From: an uncultured Oribacterium sp.
Lineage (GTDB): Bacteria; Bacillota; Clostridia; Lachnospirales; Lachnospiraceae
Length of the DNA: 6,885 nucleotides
Assembly (NCBI GenBank): GCA_902485915.1
Contig: CABTMH010000147.1
Location: forward strand, 1 to 6,885
Direction: 5' to 3'
Shown here piece after piece: positions 1 to 5,546 of this stretch. How positions within the stretch are numbered: the stretch's first letter is position 1; every line of letters starts with the position of its first letter. The position numbers and the translations under genes were made by a program. Below the pieces are notes generated by a model. The model did no database searches and had not been told where the DNA came from. It saw only the letters and a list, made by a program, of their open reading frames with translations.

Positions 1-737
1 AGCACATGCTTATAGAAATCGCTGTAGCACTCGAACATCATGAGCTTCATCTCGACCGTTTTCGAGAAGCTGATCTTCTGATTCACGAGCGAGCCCTTCG
101 TCTTCACATAGTAGTACACCGGCGTCCGCAGCGCATAGAAGCTCGCCGCATAGCGCACATACTCGAGATTAAACATGAAGTCCTCGCACCAGCTGATCTC
201 CGTATCCATCCGAATCTGATGCGCATCTATGATGTCCCGGCGGTACAGCTTGTTCCAGAGCACACCATAGTAGTAATCTGCCGGGTTCTCCATCATGAAG
301 CTCGCAAACTCTTCTCGCCCGATCACGTGGTCTGCGTCAATGTCTCCTTTCCGCGACACCATCTCTCCGACGACACGATAGAAGTCCGCGATCACCATGT
401 CACAGCCCGTCTCTTCGGCCGCCCGCACCATGAGCTTCGTCGCATCCGGAGTCAGCCAGTCATCACTGTCTACGAACTGAAGATACGTCCCCTGCGCCCG
501 CTCGATGCCCTGGTTCCGTGTGTCGGACACCCCGGAATTCTCCTTATGCACCACCACGACACGCGGATCCGCCTGCGCATACGCATCGCAGATCGCACCG
601 GACTGATCCTTACTTCCATCATCCATCAGGATCAGCTCGAAATCTCTGTACTCCTGATTCAGAATACTGTCTACACAGCGCGTCAAACTCTTCTCTGCAT
701 TATAAACCGGAATGATCATACTGACGGTCGGCTTCAT
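1..737 (-). CDS. Family-2 glycosyltransferase, 3' end cut by window edge
   Basis: The minus strand is open from ATG at 737 to the left edge (245 codons plus two bases). The product is a GT-A fold family-2 glycosyltransferase, the kind that transfers a sugar from a nucleotide-sugar to a growing surface polysaccharide or glycolipid on the cytoplasmic face of the membrane. Visible motifs in order are PVYN (residues 10-13), the nucleotide-binding DDGS (39-42), N-SGVS (67-71) and DSDDW (90-94), whose acidic residues form the metal/sugar-nucleotide DXD-type site. Further on are WNKLYRR and a CEDFMFN stretch, typical of EpsJ/WcaA-like enzymes. No signal peptide or membrane segment is seen in the part present. 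The start is fixed by a GGAGGG ribosome binding site (743-748 on this strand) five bases upstream. It is transcribed away from every other gene here. The family is certain; donor and acceptor sugars cannot be read from the sequence. Confidence 0.93.
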   Translation of the reverse strand, partial: MKPTVSMIIPVYNAEKSLTRCVDSILNQEYRDFELILMDDGSKDQSGAICDAYAQADPRVVVVHKENSGVSDTRNQGIERAQGTYLQFVDSDDWLTPDATKLMVRAAEETGCDMVIADFYRVVGEMVSRKGDIDADHVIGREEFASFMMENPADYYYGVLWNKLYRRDIIDAHQIRMDTEISWCEDFMFNLEYVRYAASFYALRTPVYYYVKTKGSLVNQKISFSKTVEMKLMMFECYSDFYKHV

Positions 738-814
738 GTTTACCCTCCATAATGAAAAACTATCTATATTTGTACCATAAAACCCGCCCGCCGACACTCG
801 TATATTTTTCCGTT

Positions 815-979
815 TGGCGAGCAGAAGGATGGGAGAATCCTCAGGTCGATGAACAATATGGTCCCGATCGAACTATTTTAACTTTATCGCTTGAAAAAAA
901 GCAAACGAAGAAAACAAGCGAAGAAAAACAAGCGAAGAAAAACAAGCGAAGAAAAACAAGCGAAGAAAAACAAGCGAAG
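815..979 (+). pseudogene. C-terminal fragment resembling an AlbA_2/RecG-like ATP-binding regulator
   Basis: One frame gives GWENPQVDEQYGPDRTILTL from 827 onward, followed by a lysine/glutamate-rich tail (KKTSEEKQ type). From memory, this resembles the region after the ATPase-like domain in AlbA_2/RecG-like putative transcriptional regulators, where NPDRT-hydrophobic strands are followed by repeats of the KTSEK kind. The N-terminal DNA-binding and ATPase domains are missing, as is the usual C-terminal winged-helix segment, because the reading frame enters a 14-bp tandem repeat and then unrelated sequence. The surrounding frame is open from ATG 752 to a stop at 1043-1045, but that ATG has no plus-strand ribosome binding site and its first 21 residues show no family resemblance. 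I read it as a decayed fragment. The family assignment rests on a short stretch and is moderate at best. Confidence 0.42.
902..979 (+). repeat. 14-bp tandem repeat (minisatellite)
   Basis: Four perfect copies of AAGCGAAGAAAAAC lie at 916-929, 930-943, 944-957 and 958-971. They are preceded by one degenerate copy (902-915) and followed by an 8-base partial copy (972-979). The strand is extremely purine-rich. Because 14 is not a multiple of three, every added or lost unit shifts the reading frame. Three units make 14 codons, so all plus-strand frames read Lys/Glu/Arg-rich peptide. It sits in the tail of the regulator fragment and probably grew by slipped-strand mispairing. Confidence 0.95.
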
Positions 980-1025
980 TCCTTTTTGTTATGGCGTACG
1001 ATTCATGTCCATGATTTCGTTCCGC

Positions 1026-1037
1026 TGGTGTATAATT
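1026..1037 (+). promoter_or_regulatory. Promoter-like -10 element upstream of the macro-domain remnant
   Basis: TGGTGTATAATT contains a consensus TATAAT at 1031-1036. No convincing -35 lies 16-18 bases upstream (the bases there read around TCCATG). The same 12-mer recurs at 2252-2263 ahead of the NADAR gene, which supports it being a real promoter element of this genome. It stands 8 bases before the surviving macro-domain codons, with no start codon between, so it looks like a promoter left behind when the 5' part of its gene was deleted. Confidence 0.4.
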
Positions 1038-1044
1038 CTGGGTA

Positions 1045-1254
1045 GGAAATTCTTCCGGCATTTACGGTTATCCGAAGGATGAGGCGCTGACGGTGGCCGT
1101 CGATACCATCTGCGCATTTCTAAAAGAAAATGAAATGATGGTCTACATCGTCATCTTCGACCGGACGAAGCATTGATCACAGTGAACCGCTCAGTGCGGA
1201 CTGGAAAAACGCATCGACGAAGACTACGAAAAACGTGGTATAAATGAGAAGTAG
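1045..1254 (+). pseudogene. Macro-domain (YmdB/O-acetyl-ADP-ribose deacetylase-like) gene remnant
   Basis: The frame from 1045 encodes a peptide with SGIYGYPKDEALTVAVDTI, followed by an extended hydrophobic strand VYIVIFD. This is the distal ADP-ribose-binding loop (S-G-I/V-Y-G-Y-P) and last core strand of macro domains that hydrolyse ADP-ribose esters or ADP-ribosyl groups. The frame stops at TGA 1174-1176, with a second in-frame stop soon after. It then resumes with LEKRIDEDYEKRGINEK up to TAG 1252-1254, which fits the C-terminal helix. The N-terminal two thirds, including the first ADP-ribose loop (G-D-I-T) and the Asn-rich catalytic strand, are absent, and a stop (1042-1044) directly precedes the fragment. 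The loop motif makes the family call good; the gene cannot be functional as it stands. Confidence 0.75.
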
Positions 1255-1276
1255 TTCGCAATGCTATGCTGCACAG

Positions 1277-1309
1277 AAAAGTTTTGCGGTTTATAATCGC
1301 AAAACTTTT
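1277..1309 (+). terminator. Perfect 12-bp stem hairpin, possible terminator or operator
   Basis: AAAAGTTTTGCG (1277-1288) and its exact reverse complement CGCAAAACTTTT (1298-1309) form a 12-bp stem around a 9-base loop that contains TATAAT (1292-1297). The 3' arm ends in four T and the 5' arm begins with four A, so a hairpin with a short U-tail could form in either direction. The stem has few G:C pairs and the T-run is short, so termination would be weak. It lies between the macro remnant and the ArsC-family gene. An operator overlapping a -10 element, or the end of a lost mobile element, are alternatives. Confidence 0.5.
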
Positions 1310-1311
1310 AA

Positions 1312-1404
1312 ACCACTGACAGGATTGCGGTTTACTATGTGCGGGATGACCTTTTTGTTATGGATCGTAAGACCTTGCAGATTTTGAAGGAAATGAGGAA
1401 CTAG
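1312..1404 (+). pseudogene. 3' fragment of an unrecognised gene
   Basis: Thirty sense codons run from 1312 to TAG 1402-1404, directly after a stop at 1309-1311 and with no start codon near their beginning. The peptide ends YYVRDDLFVMDRKTLQILKE-MRN. It has alternating hydrophobic and charged residues and ends in a helix, like the C-terminus of a small regulator, but I do not recognise the family. Its stop is immediately followed by the ATG of the next gene and its last codons contain that gene's ribosome binding site, as expected for the upstream member of an operon whose 5' part was lost. A chance open frame is possible at this length. Confidence 0.35.
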
Positions 1405-1746
1405 ATGAACATACAGATTTTCGGCACAAAGAAGTGCAATGATACCAAGAAAGCTGAACGTTTTTTCAAAGAGCGCGGAATCAAATATCAGTTCATTGAT
1501 ATGAAGGAAAAAGGAATGAGTAAGGGAGAATTCAACTCTGTTGCCCAGGCAAATGGTGGAATGGACGCCATGATTAACTGGGATGGCAAAGATAAAGACA
1601 TCTTGGCACTTATTAAATATATTGCTGATGAAGATAAGCTGGAGAAGATTCTTGAGAATCCATCTGTTATAAAGACACCAGTAGTTCGTAACGGAAAGCA
1701 ATCTACATTAGGTTATCAGCCTGATGTATGGAAGGGATGGAGTTAA
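1405..1746 (+). CDS. ArsC/Spx-family thioredoxin-fold protein
   Basis: This 113-residue protein is the usual length of the ArsC/Spx/YffB family. It begins with strand MNIQIFGTKKC, placing Cys11 at the N-terminal redox or arsenate-attacking position. A helix (KKAERFFKERGI) and a second strand (YQFIDM) follow, and a TPVV stretch at 91-94 matches the conserved cis-proline region, then GYQPDVWKGW. The family covers glutaredoxin-linked arsenate reductases and Spx regulators that bind RNA polymerase under disulfide stress. Here the second cysteine of the Spx CXXC is Thr14, and the Arg usually before the cis-proline is Lys90, so neither arsenate reduction nor Spx-type redox switching can be assumed. 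No other arsenic-resistance gene lies nearby. GAGGAA at 1395-1400 sets the start, and the ATG abuts the stop of an upstream gene fragment. The family is firm; the function is open. Confidence 0.85.
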   Translation: MNIQIFGTKKCNDTKKAERFFKERGIKYQFIDMKEKGMSKGEFNSVAQANGGMDAMINWDGKDKDILALIKYIADEDKLEKILENPSVIKTPVVRNGKQSTLGYQPDVWKGWS

Positions 1747-1888
1747 AGGCTGGCTGTCTTTAGAGGCTGTGGAGGAACACCTCATGAAAATGTCGGAACA
1801 TCAAAAGTATCGCTCATGAATTTCCTTTATAAATCCAGCAAGACGGCCAAATCAGCGATTCGGCAGCACAGGAAACAGGATGTAAACG

Positions 1889-2224
1889 ATGGTCGGAAAA
1901 TATAAGGTTATTACGCTCTGCGGGAGCACCCGCTTCAAGGATCAGTTTATGGAGATGCAGAAGCGGCTGACGCTCGATGGGTACATCGTCATCAGCGTCG
2001 GCCTGTTCGGCCACGCCGGCGACCATGAAGTCTGGGACGGCATGGATGAGGGCACACTTTCGAAGACGAAGGAAATGCTCGACGACATGCATAAGCGGAA
2101 GATCGACATGGCCGACGAAATCTTCGTGATCAATGTCGGCGGCTACATCGGCGACAGCACCCGCTCGGAGATCCAGTACGCGGAAGAACACGGCAAAACC
2201 GTACGGTACTACGAGAACGTATAG
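1889..2224 (+). CDS. DUF4406/nucleoside 2-deoxyribosyltransferase-like protein
   Basis: The 111-residue protein opens with VITLCGSTRFKDQF (residues 7-20), the glycine-rich phosphate/nucleoside-binding start of the nucleoside 2-deoxyribosyltransferase superfamily. It closes with GGYIGDSTRSEIQYAEEHGK (84-103), where Ser-Thr-Arg-Ser-Glu is the usual C-terminal active-site motif; Glu94 is the likely catalytic acid. Classical family members exchange or hydrolyse the base-sugar bond of deoxynucleosides, but for this small DUF4406-like group the substrate is not established. It looks soluble, with no signal peptide. AGGA at 1877-1880, eight bases upstream, sets the start. It is 142 bp downstream of the ArsC-family gene on the same strand with no clear terminator between, and 211 bp before the NADAR gene. 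Its G/C-rich third positions resemble those of the NADAR and hsdM genes, whereas the ArsC-family gene is more AT-rich. Confidence 0.85.
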   Translation: MVGKYKVITLCGSTRFKDQFMEMQKRLTLDGYIVISVGLFGHAGDHEVWDGMDEGTLSKTKEMLDDMHKRKIDMADEIFVINVGGYIGDSTRSEIQYAEEHGKTVRYYENV

Positions 2225-2225
2225 G

Positions 2226-2304
2226 CTCTAGTGCTGCGCATCGGACCGCCATGGTGTATAATTTTCATTATGAAATTCAAGCTGAATATAAATATTCACT
2301 AGAG
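2226..2304 (+). promoter_or_regulatory. Candidate promoter with nested dyads before the NADAR gene
   Basis: TGGTGTATAATT at 2252-2263 carries TATAAT at 2257-2262; the -35 region is weak (CTGCGC at 2234-2239 for a 17-bp spacer). Just downstream are two short dyads: TTTCAT-T-ATGAAA around 2263-2275, and TGAATA-TAAA-TATTCA at 2283-2298. CTCTAGTG at 2226-2233 is the reverse complement of CACTAGAG at 2297-2304, bracketing the region. Dyads placed over a transcription start are where a repressor would bind, but AT-rich intergenic DNA makes short dyads easily by chance. The remaining 130 bp up to the NADAR gene show no further signal apart from its ribosome binding site. Confidence 0.4.
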
Positions 2305-2435
2305 AGAAATGACGAAAATCAGAGGCATGGCAGAGGCTTAAATCAGGCATATGATGTAAAAAATTTTGTCGCAGAACCGCGCTATGATCATAGTGCAGAA
2401 AACCATCCGCATCAGATAGACAGGAGGAACGGATT

Positions 2436-2918
2436 ATGAATACACAGCAGATCATCGGCTTTCACAACCCGGATGAAGAATACGGATTTTTGAGTAACTG
2501 GTACCGGTCGGATTTCGAAAAGGACGGCATCCGGTTCTCATCCATGGAGCAGTACATGATGTATCAGAAGGCGCTCTGCTTCCAGGACGAGAAGATCGCA
2601 GCAGAAATCCTGAAAACGGATGACGTCGGTCGCATCAAGGAACTGGGCCGCAAGGTTTCGAACTATGACGAAAGCAGATGGAACGGCATGCGCCAGATCC
2701 TCGTCTACGAAGGCCTCCTCGCGAAGTTCGAACAGAACGAAGATCTGAAGGCCCAGCTTAAATCCACCGGCGACGCCATCCTCGCAGAGTGCGCCGTCAA
2801 GGACCGCATCTGGGGCATCGGCTTATCCATGAAGGATCCGGACCGACTCGACATAAAAAAGTGGCACGGAACGAACCTGCTGGGATATGCACTCATGATC
2901 GTAAGAGAACGGGTGTGA
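2436..2918 (+). CDS. NADAR/YbiA-family N-glycosidase
   Basis: At 160 residues this is a complete single-domain NADAR protein. Family motifs appear in order: FLSNWY (18-23), SMEQYMMYQKA (36-46), the GR (71-72) and W82 region, TGD (111-113), WGIGL (126-130) and WHGTNLLG (143-150), which form the ADP-ribose-like ligand pocket. E. coli YbiA and plant relatives cleave the N-glycosidic bond of damaged riboflavin-pathway intermediates. Other NADAR domains are reported to remove ADP-ribose from guanine bases and to act as antitoxins of DarT-type DNA ADP-ribosyltransferases. No DarT-like toxin is visible here. AGGAGG at 2422-2427, eight bases upstream, sets the start. It lies 36 bp before hsdM on the same strand, so the two are probably co-transcribed. 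The family is near certain; whether the role is metabolite repair or DNA/nucleotide defence is undecided, and the restriction locus next door favours the second. Confidence 0.92.
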   Translation: MNTQQIIGFHNPDEEYGFLSNWYRSDFEKDGIRFSSMEQYMMYQKALCFQDEKIAAEILKTDDVGRIKELGRKVSNYDESRWNGMRQILVYEGLLAKFEQNEDLKAQLKSTGDAILAECAVKDRIWGIGLSMKDPDRLDIKKWHGTNLLGYALMIVRERV

Positions 2919-2954
2919 AGAGTGCGAATGTAAAAAACGAAAGGGAAAGACATC

Positions 2955-5546
2955 ATGAATAAACAGCAGCTGGCTGCCAAGATCTGGGAATCCGCAAACC
3001 GTATGCGTTCGAAGATTGAGGCGAATGAATATAAGGACTATATCCTCGGTTTTATCTTTTATAAGTACCTGTCCGACAAAGAGGAGCAGTGGCTCTACCA
3101 GCGTGATTACGACGCAGACAGCATCCGTGAGTACGTAAACGAAGAGGCCGAGGATCAGTACTCCAGTAAATCGAGCGCGCAGCAGAGCCTCGGCTACTTC
3201 ATCGCCTATAAGGATCTGTTCTCCACCTGGATTCGCATGGGCTCCGATTTTTCGGTGGACAATGTCCGCACCGGACTATCGTCGTTTAACCGTTTGATTT
3301 CGCCATCGCATAAAAAGGTCTTCGAGGGAATCTTTAACACATTGGAGACCGGACTGTCGAAGCTCGGTGAGAACACGAAATCTCAGACGAAGGCCGTCAG
3401 CGACCTGATCCAGCTGATCAACGAGATTCCGATGAGCGGCAAGCAGGATTATGATGTCCTCGGCTTCATCTACGAATATCTGATTTCGAACTTCGCAGCG
3501 AATGCCGGTAAGAAGGCAGGCGAATTCTATACCCCGCATGAGGTGTCACTGCTGATGTCAGAAATTGTGGCAGATCATCTGCAGGGAAGAAGTGAAATCA
3601 AAATTTATGATCCGACATCAGGTTCCGGCAGCCTGCTGATTAACATCGGTAAGACCGCGGCGAAGTACATGGATGACGCCAACCGCATCCGCTACTATGC
3701 GCAGGAACTGAAGGCGAACACCTACAACCTGACGCGAATGAATCTCGTCATGCGCGGTATCCTTCCGGATAACATCCTGACGAGAAACGGCGACACGCTC
3801 GAAGAGGACTGGCCGTATTTCGATGAGTCTGATCCGCAGGGAACCTATGAGCCGTTGTATGTGGATGCGGTGGTTTCAAATCCACCTTATTCTCAGCGCT
3901 GGACGCCGGATGGCAAGGAAAATGACGCACGGTATGCCCGTTATGGCCTCGCGCCGAAATCGAAGGCAGACTATGCGTTCCTTTTGCATGACCTTTATCA
4001 CCTGAAGCCGGATGGCATCATGACCATCGTACTTCCACACGGCGTTCTTTTCCGTGGCGGAGAAGAAGGGGCGATTCGTAAAAACCTGATCGAGCAGAAC
4101 AACATCGACGCTATCATCGGTCTGCCGGCGAACATTTTCTTCGGAACCGGCATCCCGACGATCATCATGGTGCTCCGCCAGAAGAGAGAAAACACCGATG
4201 TGCTCATCATCGACGCTTCGAAGGGCTTCGCAAAGGAAGGCAAGAACAACATGCTGCGCGCATCGGATATCCGCAGAATCATCGACACCGTCAAGCAGAG
4301 GAAAACAGTGACCAAGTATTCCAGGCTCGTAACGCGTCAGGAGATTCGGGACAATGACTACAACCTGAACATTCCGCGCTACGTCGACTCCTCCGAAGAG
4401 GCGGAGAGCTATGACATCTATGCCTCGATGTTTGGTGGTATACCGAAGCCAGAGCTGGAAAGCCTCAGGCGCTACTGGGATGTATTCCCGTCCTTACAGA
4501 ATGAGCTTTTCGAAGGAGACGGTGAGTATCTGTCCCTGAAAACAGAAGATACTAAGAAAGCCATCCATGAAAATCGAGATGTGAAGACGTTTCTCGAGAA
4601 CTATCAGCAGGCATTTGCCGACTTCGATGATGTGATGGATGAAACGCTGATCGATGTAGCGGAATCACTTTCGATACCGAAGACCGAAGAACACATCGCT
4701 TCGGATATTTTTGTGCGCTTTCATCAGGTGCCGCTGATCGATCCATATCAGGCGTATGAGATTTTTGAAGACGCGTTCGCGACCGTTTCCGGTGACCTCG
4801 AGCTGATCCAGGCAGAGGGGATGCAGGCGGTGAAGCAGGTCGAACCGAACATGGTGATCAAGAAAAAGGATGGAAAGGATCACGAAGTACAGGAAGGATG
4901 GAAGGGGCATATTCTGCCGTTTGAACTGGTTCAGCAGGTCTGCCTGTCCGATCAGGTGAACGCGCTGAAGGAAAAGCAGGATCAGCTTTCAGAGATTCCG
5001 TCATCCTATGAGGAGCTTCTGGACGGCTTAAGCGAGGATGATAAGGAAACCATCTCGGATGCACTGAATGATACAAACGATGGCTTCGTCTTCAAGAACA
5101 TCAAGTCCATGATCAAGACCTTAAAGGCCGATGGTACAGCAGAAGCACAGCTCATCGAAGTACTGCAGAGTGCGGACCGCCTGAATACCCGCGAGAAGAA
5201 GCTGAAGAGCGAAATCAAGCAGGAAAATGAAGCACTTCACCTCGCTACCAAGGACACCATCGAGCATCTGACAGATGCTCAGGTACATATACTCCTGCAC
5301 GATAAGTGGATTCAGCCGGTAGAGGATGGCATCCTCGCCCTCTCCACGGACATGCTGACTACCTTCATCAAAAAAATCGAGACACTCTCGACGAAGTATG
5401 CCGTTACGATGAGCGACCTCGAAGCAGAAATTCAGGAAACCGAAAAAACGCTCGCCAGCATGCTCTCCGACATCGTCGGCTCCGAGGAAGACATGGCCGG
5501 CATCCGTGAACTGCAGAAATTACTGGGAGGAAACCTCCATGAATAA
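2955..5546 (+). CDS. hsdM: Type I restriction-modification DNA methyltransferase subunit (HsdM), long form
   Basis: This is the modification subunit, which with HsdS transfers a methyl group from S-adenosylmethionine to adenine N6. Residues 1-160 form the helical HsdM N-terminal domain. GEFYTP (189-194) precedes the methyltransferase core, with the AdoMet-binding motif DPTSGSGSLL (219-228) and the catalytic NPPY (309-312), so the enzyme looks active. The core ends near LNIPRYVD (471-478). A further 385 residues form a charged, largely helical extension; its last part has coiled-coil character (about 695-860) and ends near an MAGIRELQKLLGG segment. Classical HsdM proteins have about 500-550 residues, but I know of similar long forms in Bacillota. 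A GGGA-containing site about eight bases upstream sets the start. The stop overlaps the hsdS start by 8 bp. No hsdR lies in the window; it may lie beyond the right edge or be absent. Confidence 0.97.
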   Translation: MNKQQLAAKIWESANRMRSKIEANEYKDYILGFIFYKYLSDKEEQWLYQRDYDADSIREYVNEEAEDQYSSKSSAQQSLGYFIAYKDLFSTWIRMGSDFSVDNVRTGLSSFNRLISPSHKKVFEGIFNTLETGLSKLGENTKSQTKAVSDLIQLINEIPMSGKQDYDVLGFIYEYLISNFAANAGKKAGEFYTPHEVSLLMSEIVADHLQGRSEIKIYDPTSGSGSLLINIGKTAAKYMDDANRIRYYAQELKANTYNLTRMNLVMRGILPDNILTRNGDTLEEDWPYFDESDPQGTYEPLYVDAVVSNPPYSQRWTPDGKENDARYARYGLAPKSKADYAFLLHDLYHLKPDGIMTIVLPHGVLFRGGEEGAIRKNLIEQNNIDAIIGLPANIFFGTGIPTIIMVLRQKRENTDVLIIDASKGFAKEGKNNMLRASDIRRIIDTVKQRKTVTKYSRLVTRQEIRDNDYNLNIPRYVDSSEEAESYDIYASMFGGIPKPELESLRRYWDVFPSLQNELFEGDGEYLSLKTEDTKKAIHENRDVKTFLENYQQAFADFDDVMDETLIDVAESLSIPKTEEHIASDIFVRFHQVPLIDPYQAYEIFEDAFATVSGDLELIQAEGMQAVKQVEPNMVIKKKDGKDHEVQEGWKGHILPFELVQQVCLSDQVNALKEKQDQLSEIPSSYEELLDGLSEDDKETISDALNDTNDGFVFKNIKSMIKTLKADGTAEAQLIEVLQSADRLNTREKKLKSEIKQENEALHLATKDTIEHLTDAQVHILLHDKWIQPVEDGILALSTDMLTTFIKKIETLSTKYAVTMSDLEAEIQETEKTLASMLSDIVGSEEDMAGIRELQKLLGGNLHE
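5525..5538 (+). promoter_or_regulatory. hsdS ribosome binding site inside a small hairpin
   Basis: GGGAGGAAACCTCC directly precedes the hsdS ATG. GGAGG (5526-5530), the Shine-Dalgarno, pairs perfectly with CCTCC (5534-5538) across an AAA loop. The site lies within the last codons of hsdM. In isolated mRNA the binding site would be masked, whereas ribosomes finishing hsdM would open it, so HsdS translation is probably coupled to HsdM translation. The complementarity is seen directly; the coupling is inference. Confidence 0.6.

Noticed and set aside
6..752. Long plus-strand open frame over the left end
   Set aside because: It is the antisense shadow of the glycosyltransferase on the minus strand, which has the full set of GT2 motifs and a good ribosome binding site; the plus-strand peptide is His/Arg/Leu-rich with no family resemblance.
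902..979. CRISPR-like array
   Set aside because: Units are 14 bp and directly adjacent with no spacers, so it is a simple tandem repeat.
752..1045. 97-codon plus-strand frame as an intact small gene
   Set aside because: No plus-strand ribosome binding site, low-complexity repeat content, and only its middle part resembles a known family, so it is treated as a fragment.
1724..1819. 31-codon frame overlapping the end of the ArsC-family gene
   Set aside because: No ribosome binding site at its ATG, strong overlap with a real gene and no recognisable product; a chance frame is the simplest reading.
1814..2191. 125-codon minus-strand frame
   Set aside because: It mirrors the DUF4406 gene in antisense and has no motif or ribosome binding site.
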